From Devosia sp. FKR38 (GTDB taxonomy: Bacteria; Pseudomonadota; Alphaproteobacteria; Rhizobiales; Devosiaceae): 64,000 bases of DNA. Where the stretch lies: the NCBI RefSeq assembly GCF_005222805.1, contig NZ_STGC01000005.1, forward strand, positions 1,775,651 to 1,839,650. Direction: 5' to 3'. Below are positions 1 to 8,043 of this stretch, in pieces. The notes under the pieces were generated by a model that searched no databases, had not been told where the DNA came from, and saw only the letters and a program-made list of their open reading frames with translations. Position 1 is the stretch's first letter. Each line of letters begins with the position of its first letter. A program made the translations under genes and the position numbers.

Positions 1-1
1 C

Positions 2-1270
2 GGCACGTCCGAAAACGCCCGTACCTTCGACATCAAGTTCGGCGGCAAGACGGCCACCGTCAACCTCGCTGCCGACGCAACGCGCGACACCAATACTGAA
101 CTGGTCGCCGCCATCACCGCCCAGATCGACGCAAGCGATCTGGCCGGCAAGGTTGTCGTGACCGAAGCATCGGGCCTTCTCAAGCTTGAAGCCGCCGCAA
201 CCGGCGACGGTGACATTGAAGTTAGCGGTACCGACGCCACCGCAACCTTTGGTGCTGCTCCCACAAAGGTGTCCGGCACCGACGGCAAGACGACCTTCAC
301 CGTCAATGGCAAGGCCGTTGAACTGACCAGCGCCTCCACCGGCACCACTGCCGGCGATACGCTGACCAACGCCATCGCATCGGTCAACACCCAGCTGGGC
401 ACGGACTCCAAGTTCCAGGCCTACAATGACGGCGGCAAGCTCGGTCTCCGCGCTATCACCGACGACGCTGGCTCACTGAGCGTTGGCGGTTCGGACGCTC
501 GCTACTTTGGCACCCCGGCTGCTGGCGTTGTCGCCGGTGCCGACAAGACCGGCCTGAACTTCACCCGCTCGGTCGACGATCTGGTGACCGCTGTCAACGC
601 CAACGCCAGCCTCGACGGCAAGGTTCGTGCCTCCAATGACAACGGCAAGCTGCGCCTGGAAAACCAGTCCACGCAGGACCTGAAGATCACCGGCAAGAAT
701 GCCACCTCCGGCAAGCTGGACGGCACTTCGGGTACCTCGACCGTCAAGGGCAACTCCGTCCGCTCCGGCCTGGCCGACCAGTTCAACGAACTGCGCGACC
801 AGCTCGACAAGCTGGCAGACGATGCCTCCTTCAACGGTATCAACCTGCTGCGTGGCGACAAGCTGGCCATCACGTTCAACGAAACTGGCACGTCGTCCAT
901 CGACATCCAGACCAAGAGCGGCAAGACGGTCAACTCGGCCAACCTGGGCGTCTCGACCACCATCGAAGCCAAGGACCTGGACTCCGACACCAACATCGAC
1001 GCTGAACTGACCAAGCTCAAGACCGCCCTGAACGACGTTCGTTCGCAGGCATCCAGCTTCGGTTCGAATCTGTCGATCGTTCAGGGTCGCCAGGACTTCA
1101 CCAACTCGATGATTGGCACCCTCGAAGACGGCGCCGGCAACCTGACTCTGGCCGACATGAATGGCGAAGCCGCCAATCTGCTGGCTCTCCAGACCCGTCA
1201 GTCGCTGGCTTCCAACTCGCTGTCGCTGGCCAGCCAGGCTGACCAGTCGGTTCTCCAGCTGATCCGTTAA
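2..1270 (+). CDS. flagellin, 5' end outside window
   Basis: This is the C-terminal 422 residues of a flagellin, the filament subunit exported by the flagellar type III system. The reading frame is open from base 2, so the start codon lies outside the window. It ends with a typical helical D1/D0 tail rich in Leu, Ser and Asn. It aligns almost colinearly with the complete flagellin that follows, and much of the region from GTSENARTF onward is identical. The middle consists of flagellin hook IN-like beta modules with the pattern FTVNG, then a helix, then a KLRL-type strand. A terminator hairpin follows the stop codon. The tandem copy suggests a recent duplication within a multi-flagellin set, as is common in alphaproteobacteria. 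Confidence 0.95.
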   Translation, partial: GTSENARTFDIKFGGKTATVNLAADATRDTNTELVAAITAQIDASDLAGKVVVTEASGLLKLEAAATGDGDIEVSGTDATATFGAAPTKVSGTDGKTTFTVNGKAVELTSASTGTTAGDTLTNAIASVNTQLGTDSKFQAYNDGGKLGLRAITDDAGSLSVGGSDARYFGTPAAGVVAGADKTGLNFTRSVDDLVTAVNANASLDGKVRASNDNGKLRLENQSTQDLKITGKNATSGKLDGTSGTSTVKGNSVRSGLADQFNELRDQLDKLADDASFNGINLLRGDKLAITFNETGTSSIDIQTKSGKTVNSANLGVSTTIEAKDLDSDTNIDAELTKLKTALNDVRSQASSFGSNLSIVQGRQDFTNSMIGTLEDGAGNLTLADMNGEAANLLALQTRQSLASNSLSLASQADQSVLQLIR

Positions 1271-1300
1271 TCCTCGGACAGACAAAGAGAAAATTAACGA

Positions 1301-1326
1301 GGGGGCGGACCGCAAGGTCCGCCCCC
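1301..1326 (+). terminator. Rho-independent-like terminator after first flagellin
   Basis: A perfect 11-bp stem (1301-1311 with 1316-1326) is closed by a GCAA tetraloop. It starts 30 bases after the flagellin stop codon. The T-tract is weak (TTCCCTAT). Confidence 0.75.
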
Positions 1327-1335
1327 TTCCCTATT

Positions 1336-1349
1336 GGCGGTCCAAGTGC
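1336..1349 (+). promoter_or_regulatory. possible sigma-54 -24/-12 element upstream of second flagellin
   Basis: GG at 1336-1337 and GC at 1348-1349 are separated by exactly 10 bases, in the context TTGGC...GTGCC. The GG-N10-GC core is intact but the flanks match the consensus only partly. Caulobacter flagellins are sigma-54 dependent, and a clear sigma-54 site precedes flgE in this window, which makes this one plausible. Confidence 0.35.
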
Positions 1350-1391
1350 CGAACACCCTCGTGATAGTTTCTATGCCCTTAATGCGCATGG

Positions 1392-1406
1392 TTAAGACAC
1401 CATTAA
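1392..1406 (+). promoter_or_regulatory. CtrA-type box upstream of second flagellin
   Basis: TTAA-GACACCA-TTAA is an exact TTAA-N7-TTAA match to the CtrA recognition sequence. It lies 62 bp before the flagellin start. A further TTAACCAT half-site sits at 1418-1425. TTAA is rare in this GC-rich DNA, so an exact spaced pair in the promoter of a flagellar gene is unlikely to be chance. Confidence 0.6.
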
Positions 1407-1468
1407 GAAAGCTGGTGTTAACCATATTCCAACGGGGCCGAGACGGGCCCAGGGCAAGGATCGCATAG

Positions 1469-3265
1469 ATGTCTGACATTTCACTCTCCAAGGCCGTCCG
1501 GTCTAATCTCCTTTCGCTCAAGGGCACGGCCGACATGATGGCTGAGACGCAGACCCGTCTCTCCACCGGCAACAAGGTCAATTCGGCGCTGGACAATCCC
1601 AGCAACTGGTTCACGGCCAAGGGCCTCACCAATCGCGCCAGCGATTTGAATGCCCTCATGGACTCCATGGCCAACGGCATTCAGACTCTGAAGGCTGCGG
1701 ACAATGGCCTGTCGGCCATGACCAAGACCCTGGAATCGATGCAGTCGACCCTGCGTCAGGCCCGTCAGGACAAGTCCTTCAACACCGAATCCCTGACCCT
1801 CGATAAGGTCAACCCGAACGACCCGGCGCTGGGCAAGCTGTCCATCGGCGGCGGCGCAGTCGGCAGCCCGGTCGATGTGGCGCTGACCAAGACCGGCACA
1901 GGCAAGGCCCTTTCGACCACGGCCGCCTTCGCGGCGCCCACCGGCACCGCAGCCAAGTCGAGCGTGACCAGCACCGGCACGGCGATCACCTATGACGCGA
2001 CGGCCACCGCTGGTACCTCTGAAAACGCCCGTACCTTCGATATCGAGTTCGGCGGCAAGAAGATCACCGTCAACCTCGCGGCCGACGCGACGCGCGACAC
2101 CAACACCGAACTGGTTGCGGCCATCACCGCCCAGATCGACGCGAGCGACCTGGCCGGCAAGGTTGTCGTGACCGAAGCATCGGGCCTGCTCAAGCTTGAA
2201 GCCGCCGCAACCGGCGACGGTGACATCAAGGTCAGCGGCACCGACGCGGTCGCAACCTTCGGCGCAACCCCGACCTCAGTGTCCGGCACCGACGGCAAGA
2301 CCACCTTCACCGTCAATGGCAAGGCCATCGAACTGACCTCGGTTACCGGCGCCGATCTGACGACGGCTATTGCCAGCGTCAACACCCAGTTGGGCACCGA
2401 CTCCAAGTTCCAGGCTTACAACGACGCCGGCAAGCTCGGTCTGCGCGCAATCAGTGACGATGCGGGCACGCTGACCATCGGTGGTTCGGATGCGCGCTAC
2501 TTCGGCACCCTGACCAACGGCACTGTTGCAGGCACCGACAAGACCGGCCTGAACTTCACCCGCACGGTCGACGATCTGGTGAAGGCCGTTAACGAGAACA
2601 CCTCGCTGATCGGCAAGGTTCGCGCCTCCAATGACAATGGCAAGCTGCGCCTGGAGAACCAGTCCACGCAGGACATGACGATCACCGGCAAGAATGGAAC
2701 CTCCGGCAAGCTGGACGGCACCACGGGCACCTCGACCGTCAAGGGCAACTCTGTCCGCTCCGGCCTGGCCGACCAGTTCAACGAACTGCGCGACCAGCTC
2801 GACAAGCTGTCCGATGACGCGTCCTTCAACGGTATCAACCTGCTGCGCGGCGACAAGCTGGCCATCACGTTCAACGAGACGGGCACGTCGTCCATCGACA
2901 TCCAGACCAAGAACGGCGACACCATCAACTCGGCGAACCTGGGCGTCCCGACCTCGCTGGAGGCCAAGCAGCTCGACAGCGACGTCACCATCGACGGCCT
3001 GCTGGCCGACATGAAGACCGCCCTGAACCAGGTGCGTTCGCAGGCGTCGACCTTCGGCTCCAACCTGTCGATCGTGCAGAACCGCCAGGACTTCACCAAG
3101 GCCATGATCGATACGCTCGAGAACGGTGCCGGCAACCTGACCCTGGCCGACATGAACGAGGAAGCCGCCAACCTGCTGGCCCTGCAGACCCGCCAGCAGC
3201 TGTCGTCCAACTCGCTGTCGCTGGCCAGCCAGGCCGATCAGTCGGTGCTGCAGCTGCTCCGCTAA
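1469..3265 (+). CDS. flagellin, large (598 aa)
   Basis: This is a complete flagellin filament subunit. Residues 1-130 form the conserved N-terminal D0/D1 coiled region (LSKAVRSNLLSLKGTA, then a NWFTA-type segment), and the last 150 residues form the matching C-terminal helices. The middle, roughly residues 185-420, carries three consecutive beta modules: about 188-268, 272-347 and 357-418. At 598 residues it is far larger than the 270-400 residues usual for alphaproteobacterial flagellins. The start has an AAGGA ribosome site 8 bases upstream. It follows the partial flagellin in tandem and precedes flbT-flaF, whose products control flagellin mRNA. A CtrA-type box lies upstream. Confidence 0.96.
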   Translation: MSDISLSKAVRSNLLSLKGTADMMAETQTRLSTGNKVNSALDNPSNWFTAKGLTNRASDLNALMDSMANGIQTLKAADNGLSAMTKTLESMQSTLRQARQDKSFNTESLTLDKVNPNDPALGKLSIGGGAVGSPVDVALTKTGTGKALSTTAAFAAPTGTAAKSSVTSTGTAITYDATATAGTSENARTFDIEFGGKKITVNLAADATRDTNTELVAAITAQIDASDLAGKVVVTEASGLLKLEAAATGDGDIKVSGTDAVATFGATPTSVSGTDGKTTFTVNGKAIELTSVTGADLTTAIASVNTQLGTDSKFQAYNDAGKLGLRAISDDAGTLTIGGSDARYFGTLTNGTVAGTDKTGLNFTRTVDDLVKAVNENTSLIGKVRASNDNGKLRLENQSTQDMTITGKNGTSGKLDGTTGTSTVKGNSVRSGLADQFNELRDQLDKLSDDASFNGINLLRGDKLAITFNETGTSSIDIQTKNGDTINSANLGVPTSLEAKQLDSDVTIDGLLADMKTALNQVRSQASTFGSNLSIVQNRQDFTKAMIDTLENGAGNLTLADMNEEAANLLALQTRQQLSSNSLSLASQADQSVLQLLR

Positions 3266-3292
3266 GCGGCGCGACAAATCTCTGGAAACACC

Positions 3293-3319
3293 AAGGCGGG
3301 CTCAGGCCCGCCTTCATTG
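3293..3319 (+). terminator. terminator after second flagellin
   Basis: A 9-bp perfect stem AAGGCGGGC/GCCCGCCTT (3293-3301 with 3306-3314) with a TCAG loop is followed by CATTGTTTT. It lies 27 bases past the stop codon. Confidence 0.8.
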
Positions 3320-3379
3320 TTTTAAGACCTTTTGCAGGATAGACCTTGGTGTCTGATTCAATGTGGCGGAGACCTGCCA

Positions 3380-3805
3380 ATGGCGCTCAAGGTAGAACTC
3401 AAGCCGGGCGAAAAGCTCCTCGTCGGCAATTGCATCATTACCAATGCCGATCAGCGCACACGGCTGTTTATTGACGGCCGCGCCCCTATCCTGCGGGAAA
3501 AGGACATCCTGACCTCAGAGACCGCCAATACGCCCGCAAAGCGCATCTATCTGGCTGTGCAGCTGATGTATATCGACGACGATATCGGGCCTGCCCGCGA
3601 GACTTATTTCTCGCTGATCAACGACTTCGTGCAGGCGGTTCCGTCCTCGACCGAGATAGTTAATCAAATCAATAACGAGATATTAACCGGGGCCCTCTAC
3701 AAAGCTCTCAAGGCCGCTCAAAGGCTCATAGAGTACGAACAGGACCTCCTCAATCATGCACCAGCAAGGCGCCCAGGCCTACCAGCAGACGACCAAGGTC
3801 GTTGA
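3380..3805 (+). CDS. flbT: FlbT, flagellin mRNA regulator
   Basis: FlbT is a small cytoplasmic regulator that in Caulobacter binds the flagellin 5' UTR and destabilises the message until the hook is complete. The 141-residue product begins MALKVELKPGEK and contains the family features ITNADQRTRLFIDGRAPILREKD (read here in pieces) and a helical QLMYIDDD segment. The start was set at 3380, because it follows GGCGGAGA and restores the family N-terminus. Its 3' end overlaps the next gene, flaF, by 50 bp in another frame. The position directly after the flagellins is the usual arrangement. Confidence 0.94.
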   Translation: MALKVELKPGEKLLVGNCIITNADQRTRLFIDGRAPILREKDILTSETANTPAKRIYLAVQLMYIDDDIGPARETYFSLINDFVQAVPSSTEIVNQINNEILTGALYKALKAAQRLIEYEQDLLNHAPARRPGLPADDQGR

Positions 3806-4130
3806 ATCGCCGCGTGAACGTGAATCGGCACTGTTGATGAAGGCGGCCGCCGGCCTGCAGCGTGTCAAGGATGAGTGGGATACCGGGACGCGTGAGGACC
3901 TCAAGACCGCGCTGACCTTCAACCGCAAGCTGTGGACCATCTTCATGTCGTCCGTGACCAAGGCCGACAGCCCGCTGCCCCAGGAAATCCGCCAGAACAT
4001 CGCCAATCTGGGCATGTTCATCCTCAACGAAACCCGCGAAATCCTGCTCGAAATCGATCCCGCGCCGCAGCGCCTGGATATCCTGGTGCGCCTGAACCGC
4101 CAGATCGCCACGGGCCTGCGCGGCTCCTGA
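3756..4130 (+). CDS. flaF: FlaF, flagellin synthesis regulator
   Basis: FlaF (124 aa) is the partner of FlbT. In Caulobacter the two act antagonistically on flagellin synthesis after hook assembly. The protein is all-helical and starts MHQQGAQAYQQ, with the family hallmarks VVESPRERE, NRKLWTIF and IANLGMFI. It starts inside flbT, giving a 50-bp overlap that implies translational coupling of the two regulators. A long bidirectional terminator follows at 4150-4186 and separates it from the convergent flgL. Confidence 0.94.
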   Translation: MHQQGAQAYQQTTKVVESPRERESALLMKAAAGLQRVKDEWDTGTREDLKTALTFNRKLWTIFMSSVTKADSPLPQEIRQNIANLGMFILNETREILLEIDPAPQRLDILVRLNRQIATGLRGS

Positions 4131-4149
4131 TATCCGCACCGTCAAAGTC

Positions 4150-4186
4150 AAAGAAAAACCCCCGCCACTGGCGGGGGTTTTTCTTT
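4150..4186. terminator. bidirectional terminator between flaF and flgL
   Basis: A 17-bp perfect inverted repeat (4150-4166 with 4170-4186) has a 3-nt loop, a GC core, A-rich 5' flank and T-rich 3' flank, so it can act on both strands. It separates the convergent flaF (+) and flgL (-). Confidence 0.92.
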
Positions 4187-4207
4187 GTCCTGTCCTGGGC
4201 GGTCTCC

Positions 4208-6121
4208 CTAGAGGAAATTGACCAGGCTCAACTTGCTGACCATCGAGGTCACCTGATAGCTCGCCTGCAGCCGCGTCTGCAGCGCCATGATTTCCATGGC
4301 CACATCTTCCTTGCTCACCGTCTCGACATCGCTCAGCAGATTGTCCAGCTGCGACTTGTAGTCGGTGTGGCGCTTGGCGGAATTATCCAGCGCATTGTGG
4401 GCGACGGCCAGTTCCATGGTCAGGATCTCGATCGACCCTGCCTCGGAATTGTGGGATTCGGACAGTTCGGACTGCTGGCGCCGGGCCATGGTGTCGAAAC
4501 GGTCCTTGGAGCTGGTGTCGCTGTCCGGATAGGTCTCCACCGACAGGGAGGACAGCGTGCGCATCATCCGCAGCAGCCCCGATTCATTGGCTTCAATGCC
4601 ATAGGGCACCCGGGTGCTGTCATCGACCTGGGCCGTCACGGACAGGCGCGGATTGCCCTGGGCGGTCGCGGCAGCCTCGCTGAGCGAGCTGGTGAGCGCC
4701 GTCGAGAAGTTGGCGGCCGTGCTGTTCACATCTGCGCCGATGACGAACTGCCCCGGCCCGGCCTTGCCCACCACGGCGGTCAGCTTGACCGTGCGCGACG
4801 TACCGGACGGATCGGTCAGCGTCACGTCAACCGCCTCGCCGGCAACGGGCACACTGTTGAACTTGACCGCCACCGAACTGGGGTCGGCGGCCGTATAGGT
4901 GGTGTCGATATTGGCTGTGTCGGCCGAGACGGCGCTGATCTGGAAGCCATGCTTGGCCGACACAGGCGCCTTCTCGGTCAGTGTCACCGTATCGGTTGCC
5001 GCGCTGACGCCCAGGCGACCAAGCCCCTGAGCAGCAACGCTGGGCGACTGCCCGCTGTACCACATGATGGTATCGGTTTCGTCGGCAACGCGCAGGGCCG
5101 TGGCAGTGGCGGGCGAGCCCTGCACGCGCAGCACCGGCTCACCGGCGCCATTGTAGAAGTTCTCTGCCGCCGCAAAGGTCGAAGCGCCAGCCAGCACATT
5201 CTTGCCGACCTGCACCAGCTTGGCGTCCAGCGTGGTCTTGAAATTGGCTGCGGTCGTTTCGGCATCGGCGCCGATGACGAACTCGTCGACAGCTCCGGTT
5301 GCATTGGCCGCCGTGACGGCGCGCAGGCTGATCTGCGTCTCGGTGCCGTCCGGCAGCGCAAAGCCCATAGAGATGCTCTGCCCCTCAACGATCTGCGCCG
5401 CCGGCGCAATCGCAAAGGTCACACCGACCTCTTTGCCCAGCGGCAGCGTTCCGGCTGTCGGCTGGGTCACGGTCACGCTGCTGCTGGTGGTCGAGATGGT
5501 CGACACCTTCATGCCGAAGGGATGGACGCCGTCTTCAGAGAGCTTGACCGTGCTGGTGCCCACCGCCTGGCTGGACGCCAGACGTCCGCGACCATCGAGC
5601 CCGGCATCCGCCGCCTTGCGCTCGCTGACCACAGTCTTGAAGCCGGCCTTGCCACCCTGCCCGTTCAGCAGCGTCTCGGTGTCGGGCAGTGGCGCACTGT
5701 CGGTATTGGCGCCGCCGAAGAGATAGCGGCCGGCCACGTCGGAATTGAGCAGCGTCACCACTTCATCCAGCCGCGCCTTGGACAGGCTGGGCAGCGTCGC
5801 CATATTGATATTGTTGGTGCCATACTGGCCCTGCACCGCCGAATTGCGCGCCTCGCCCTCGATGGCGTCGAGGCGCGACATGGTCTTGTCCAGAAAGCTC
5901 AGGCGCAGCTTGACCGTTTCGATATTGGCCGAGAAGCCATCGATCTTGGCCAGGCGCGAGCGCACGGACAGCGACATGGGCAGGTCGCGACCCATTTCGG
6001 ACAGTGTAGATGCCTTATCGCCCGTCCCCAGCTGCATCTGCAGCGTGGCAAAGCGGTCCTGCATCTTGGAGATGACGCCGAAACCGGTCTGGATCGGGAA
6101 CATGGACTTGTTGACGATCAT
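4208..6121 (-). CDS. flgL: flagellar hook-filament junction protein FlgL, enlarged
   Basis: FlgL (HAP3) joins the hook-associated protein FlgK to the filament. The first 140 residues carry the flagellin-like helical D0/D1 (MQDRFATLQMQLGTGDKAS; GRYLFGGANTDS), and the last 110 carry the complementary helices. At 637 residues it is about twice the usual size. The extra mass is a central region (about 200-510) holding two copies of one module, about 247-314 and 428-497, each containing FVIGAD followed by TAANF. The start has a GAGGAG site about 9 bases upstream, and the gene follows flgK by 14 bp, so they are co-transcribed. Confidence 0.9.
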   Translation of the reverse strand: MIVNKSMFPIQTGFGVISKMQDRFATLQMQLGTGDKASTLSEMGRDLPMSLSVRSRLAKIDGFSANIETVKLRLSFLDKTMSRLDAIEGEARNSAVQGQYGTNNINMATLPSLSKARLDEVVTLLNSDVAGRYLFGGANTDSAPLPDTETLLNGQGGKAGFKTVVSERKAADAGLDGRGRLASSQAVGTSTVKLSEDGVHPFGMKVSTISTTSSSVTVTQPTAGTLPLGKEVGVTFAIAPAAQIVEGQSISMGFALPDGTETQISLRAVTAANATGAVDEFVIGADAETTAANFKTTLDAKLVQVGKNVLAGASTFAAAENFYNGAGEPVLRVQGSPATATALRVADETDTIMWYSGQSPSVAAQGLGRLGVSAATDTVTLTEKAPVSAKHGFQISAVSADTANIDTTYTAADPSSVAVKFNSVPVAGEAVDVTLTDPSGTSRTVKLTAVVGKAGPGQFVIGADVNSTAANFSTALTSSLSEAAATAQGNPRLSVTAQVDDSTRVPYGIEANESGLLRMMRTLSSLSVETYPDSDTSSKDRFDTMARRQQSELSESHNSEAGSIEILTMELAVAHNALDNSAKRHTDYKSQLDNLLSDVETVSKEDVAMEIMALQTRLQASYQVTSMVSKLSLVNFL

Positions 6122-6135
6122 CTTGCGCTACTCCT

Positions 6136-7974
6136 CTAGACCGTCGCGAACAGGGCATCGAGCAGTTCCTTGACCACCGACACCACGCGGGCGTTGGCGG
6201 CATAGGCATTCTGCAGTTCCATCAGGCGGGCCATTTCCTCGTCGACATTCACCCCATATTCGGTGTCCATCTGGTCAGTGATGGTGTCGAGCGTCAGCTG
6301 GCGGTCATCGGCCTTGGTGGTGGCGGCATTGATGCTGGCACCCTGGAAGCCAATCACCTGCGAGATGACCGTGCTCAGATTGCCGCTGAGCTGGAACTTG
6401 CCCGGACTGGCAATCGGATTGCCGCCGGACGTGAAACTCATCTCGTTGAGCTGCTTGATGACATAGTTGGCGCGGTCAGCATCGCCCAGCGTGCCGCCGG
6501 TCTGGTACTGCACCATCAGCTTGTTGTTGGCCACAATCGCCGGATTGACCGAGATACGGGCTGCAAAGCCCCGCTTCTGCGGCGGGTCGGTGTCCAGATT
6601 ATTGGTGAAGCTGGCATTGCCCTGGTCGACGAACAGGTTGAACGCCAGGCCGGCGTCCTGCAGCCCGTTCGAGCTGGGGCGGGAAACCGCCGCCTTGACG
6701 TCGGTCTGCCCGGTGGCGCCATCGTCCAGCACGCGCAGATTGCCAGCGCCAGTGCTGGTGATGGCCAGACCCGGCAGCTTGGCCGCAAGCGCCGCGGCGG
6801 CGGTCGTCGAATTGCCAGAGAGATCAACGCTGATCACCCGCTGGCCCGAGGCGTCCTTATAGTCCTGCCCGTCGGTGGAATTGACCACGCGCACGCGCTT
6901 CTCCACCCCGTTCTCGGTGTAGGTGAGCAGCACGTCATTGCCCGGCTTGAGCTGGCTGATGTCAATGTCAAAGCCATTGGCCGCACCGGCCGTAACGGCG
7001 GTGCCCGGCGTCTTGAGGGTCGAGAAGGCCTGCGCCAGGCCGGCCGCGACCTCGTCCAGCTGGTCCTGGGCTTCCACCAGCGTCTTGTCGCGCAGGGTGA
7101 CCAGGCCGCCCAGCTCGCCGCCCTGCAGCACGCCCTGGGTCACCAGGTCGATGGTCAGCCCAGACGGCGTGGTCAGCGTCAGCTTGCCCACCTTGGTCTT
7201 GGCCGGATCGGGATCGAACTGCGAGTTGGGCGACAGATTGCCGGCGCTCTCGAACTTGAAGGTCGAGACACCATTGTCCAGCAGGCCCACGCCCGAGCGG
7301 GTCATCAGCGCCACCGTGCCGTCACCACGGTAGTCGGCACGCACGTCGATGAGATCGGCAACCGAAGCGACGAGGCGATCGCGCTGGTCCAGCAGGGCAG
7401 AGCGGGCACCATCGGTCATGCCCAGATCGAGCATGCGGGTGTTCACTTCCTGCAGGGAATTGAGCATGCCGTTGATGTCATGGACGTCAGTGGCGATCTG
7501 GCTCTCGGTTTCCTGCCGCATGGACTGGATCGTGGTCGAGAGACGGTTGAGCGTCTCCACCATGCTCTGCGCGGAGGCGACGGCCTGAGCACGGGTATTA
7601 TAGTCGTCCGGGCTGGTGGCAATGCCCTGGATGGCGTTCTGCAGATTGCCGAACAGCTTGTCCATCGAACCTGCCGAACCCGGCTTGCCCAGGAAGCCCT
7701 GCAGGCGGTTCAGATAGCTAGCCTGGATGGAGGAATTGGAGGTGTCCGACACCTGGCGCGTGTAATAGCTCTGCAGGCTCTGGTTGAAGGCCCGATTGGC
7801 CCCGGCGCTGCGCGCATAGGAGCTCGTCTGGGTATTGTAGTCGATGACGTTCAGCGACTGCTTGTGATACCCGGGCGTGCCCGAATTGGCGATGTTGCGA
7901 CTGACAAGATCCAGCGAATCCTGGTTTGTCCGCAAACCGGACACAGCATTGGTCAGTGACGTCGTCAAACCCAT
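6136..7974 (-). CDS. flgK: flagellar hook-associated protein FlgK
   Basis: FlgK (HAP1, 612 aa) caps the hook and forms the first junction zone. The N-terminus carries the rod/hook/HAP signature SLVSRNIANSGTPGYHKQ-like residues near 25-40. The C-terminus has the paired motif MELQNAYAANARVVSVV. Around residues 330-430 a beta segment (GFDIDISQLKPGND, then VDLSGNSTTAAAAL) resembles the inserted modules of FlgL and the flagellins. A GAGGAG site precedes the start. It lies 69 bp downstream of flgE and 14 bp upstream of flgL. Confidence 0.93.
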   Translation of the reverse strand: MGLTTSLTNAVSGLRTNQDSLDLVSRNIANSGTPGYHKQSLNVIDYNTQTSSYARSAGANRAFNQSLQSYYTRQVSDTSNSSIQASYLNRLQGFLGKPGSAGSMDKLFGNLQNAIQGIATSPDDYNTRAQAVASAQSMVETLNRLSTTIQSMRQETESQIATDVHDINGMLNSLQEVNTRMLDLGMTDGARSALLDQRDRLVASVADLIDVRADYRGDGTVALMTRSGVGLLDNGVSTFKFESAGNLSPNSQFDPDPAKTKVGKLTLTTPSGLTIDLVTQGVLQGGELGGLVTLRDKTLVEAQDQLDEVAAGLAQAFSTLKTPGTAVTAGAANGFDIDISQLKPGNDVLLTYTENGVEKRVRVVNSTDGQDYKDASGQRVISVDLSGNSTTAAAALAAKLPGLAITSTGAGNLRVLDDGATGQTDVKAAVSRPSSNGLQDAGLAFNLFVDQGNASFTNNLDTDPPQKRGFAARISVNPAIVANNKLMVQYQTGGTLGDADRANYVIKQLNEMSFTSGGNPIASPGKFQLSGNLSTVISQVIGFQGASINAATTKADDRQLTLDTITDQMDTEYGVNVDEEMARLMELQNAYAANARVVSVVKELLDALFATV

Positions 7975-8043
7975 GACTTGGACTCCTCACGCGGGGACCG
8001 AGCCCGGAACACCTGGTCCCGAGCCCTAACTTGCGTTGCCGCC

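Noticed and set aside
3284..3297. GG-N10-GC spacing upstream of flbT
   Set aside because: The flanking bases do not match sigma-54 and the element lies in the flagellin terminator stem, so it is probably chance.
3932..6139. A 735-codon plus-strand frame over flgL
   Set aside because: It is antisense to a clear FlgL and has His/Arg/Gly-rich non-protein composition.
7975..8043. GC-rich repeated bases in the flgE-flgK gap
   Set aside because: The similar stretches are mostly direct repeats, not an inverted pair, so no terminator is called; flgK and flgL probably share the flgE transcript.
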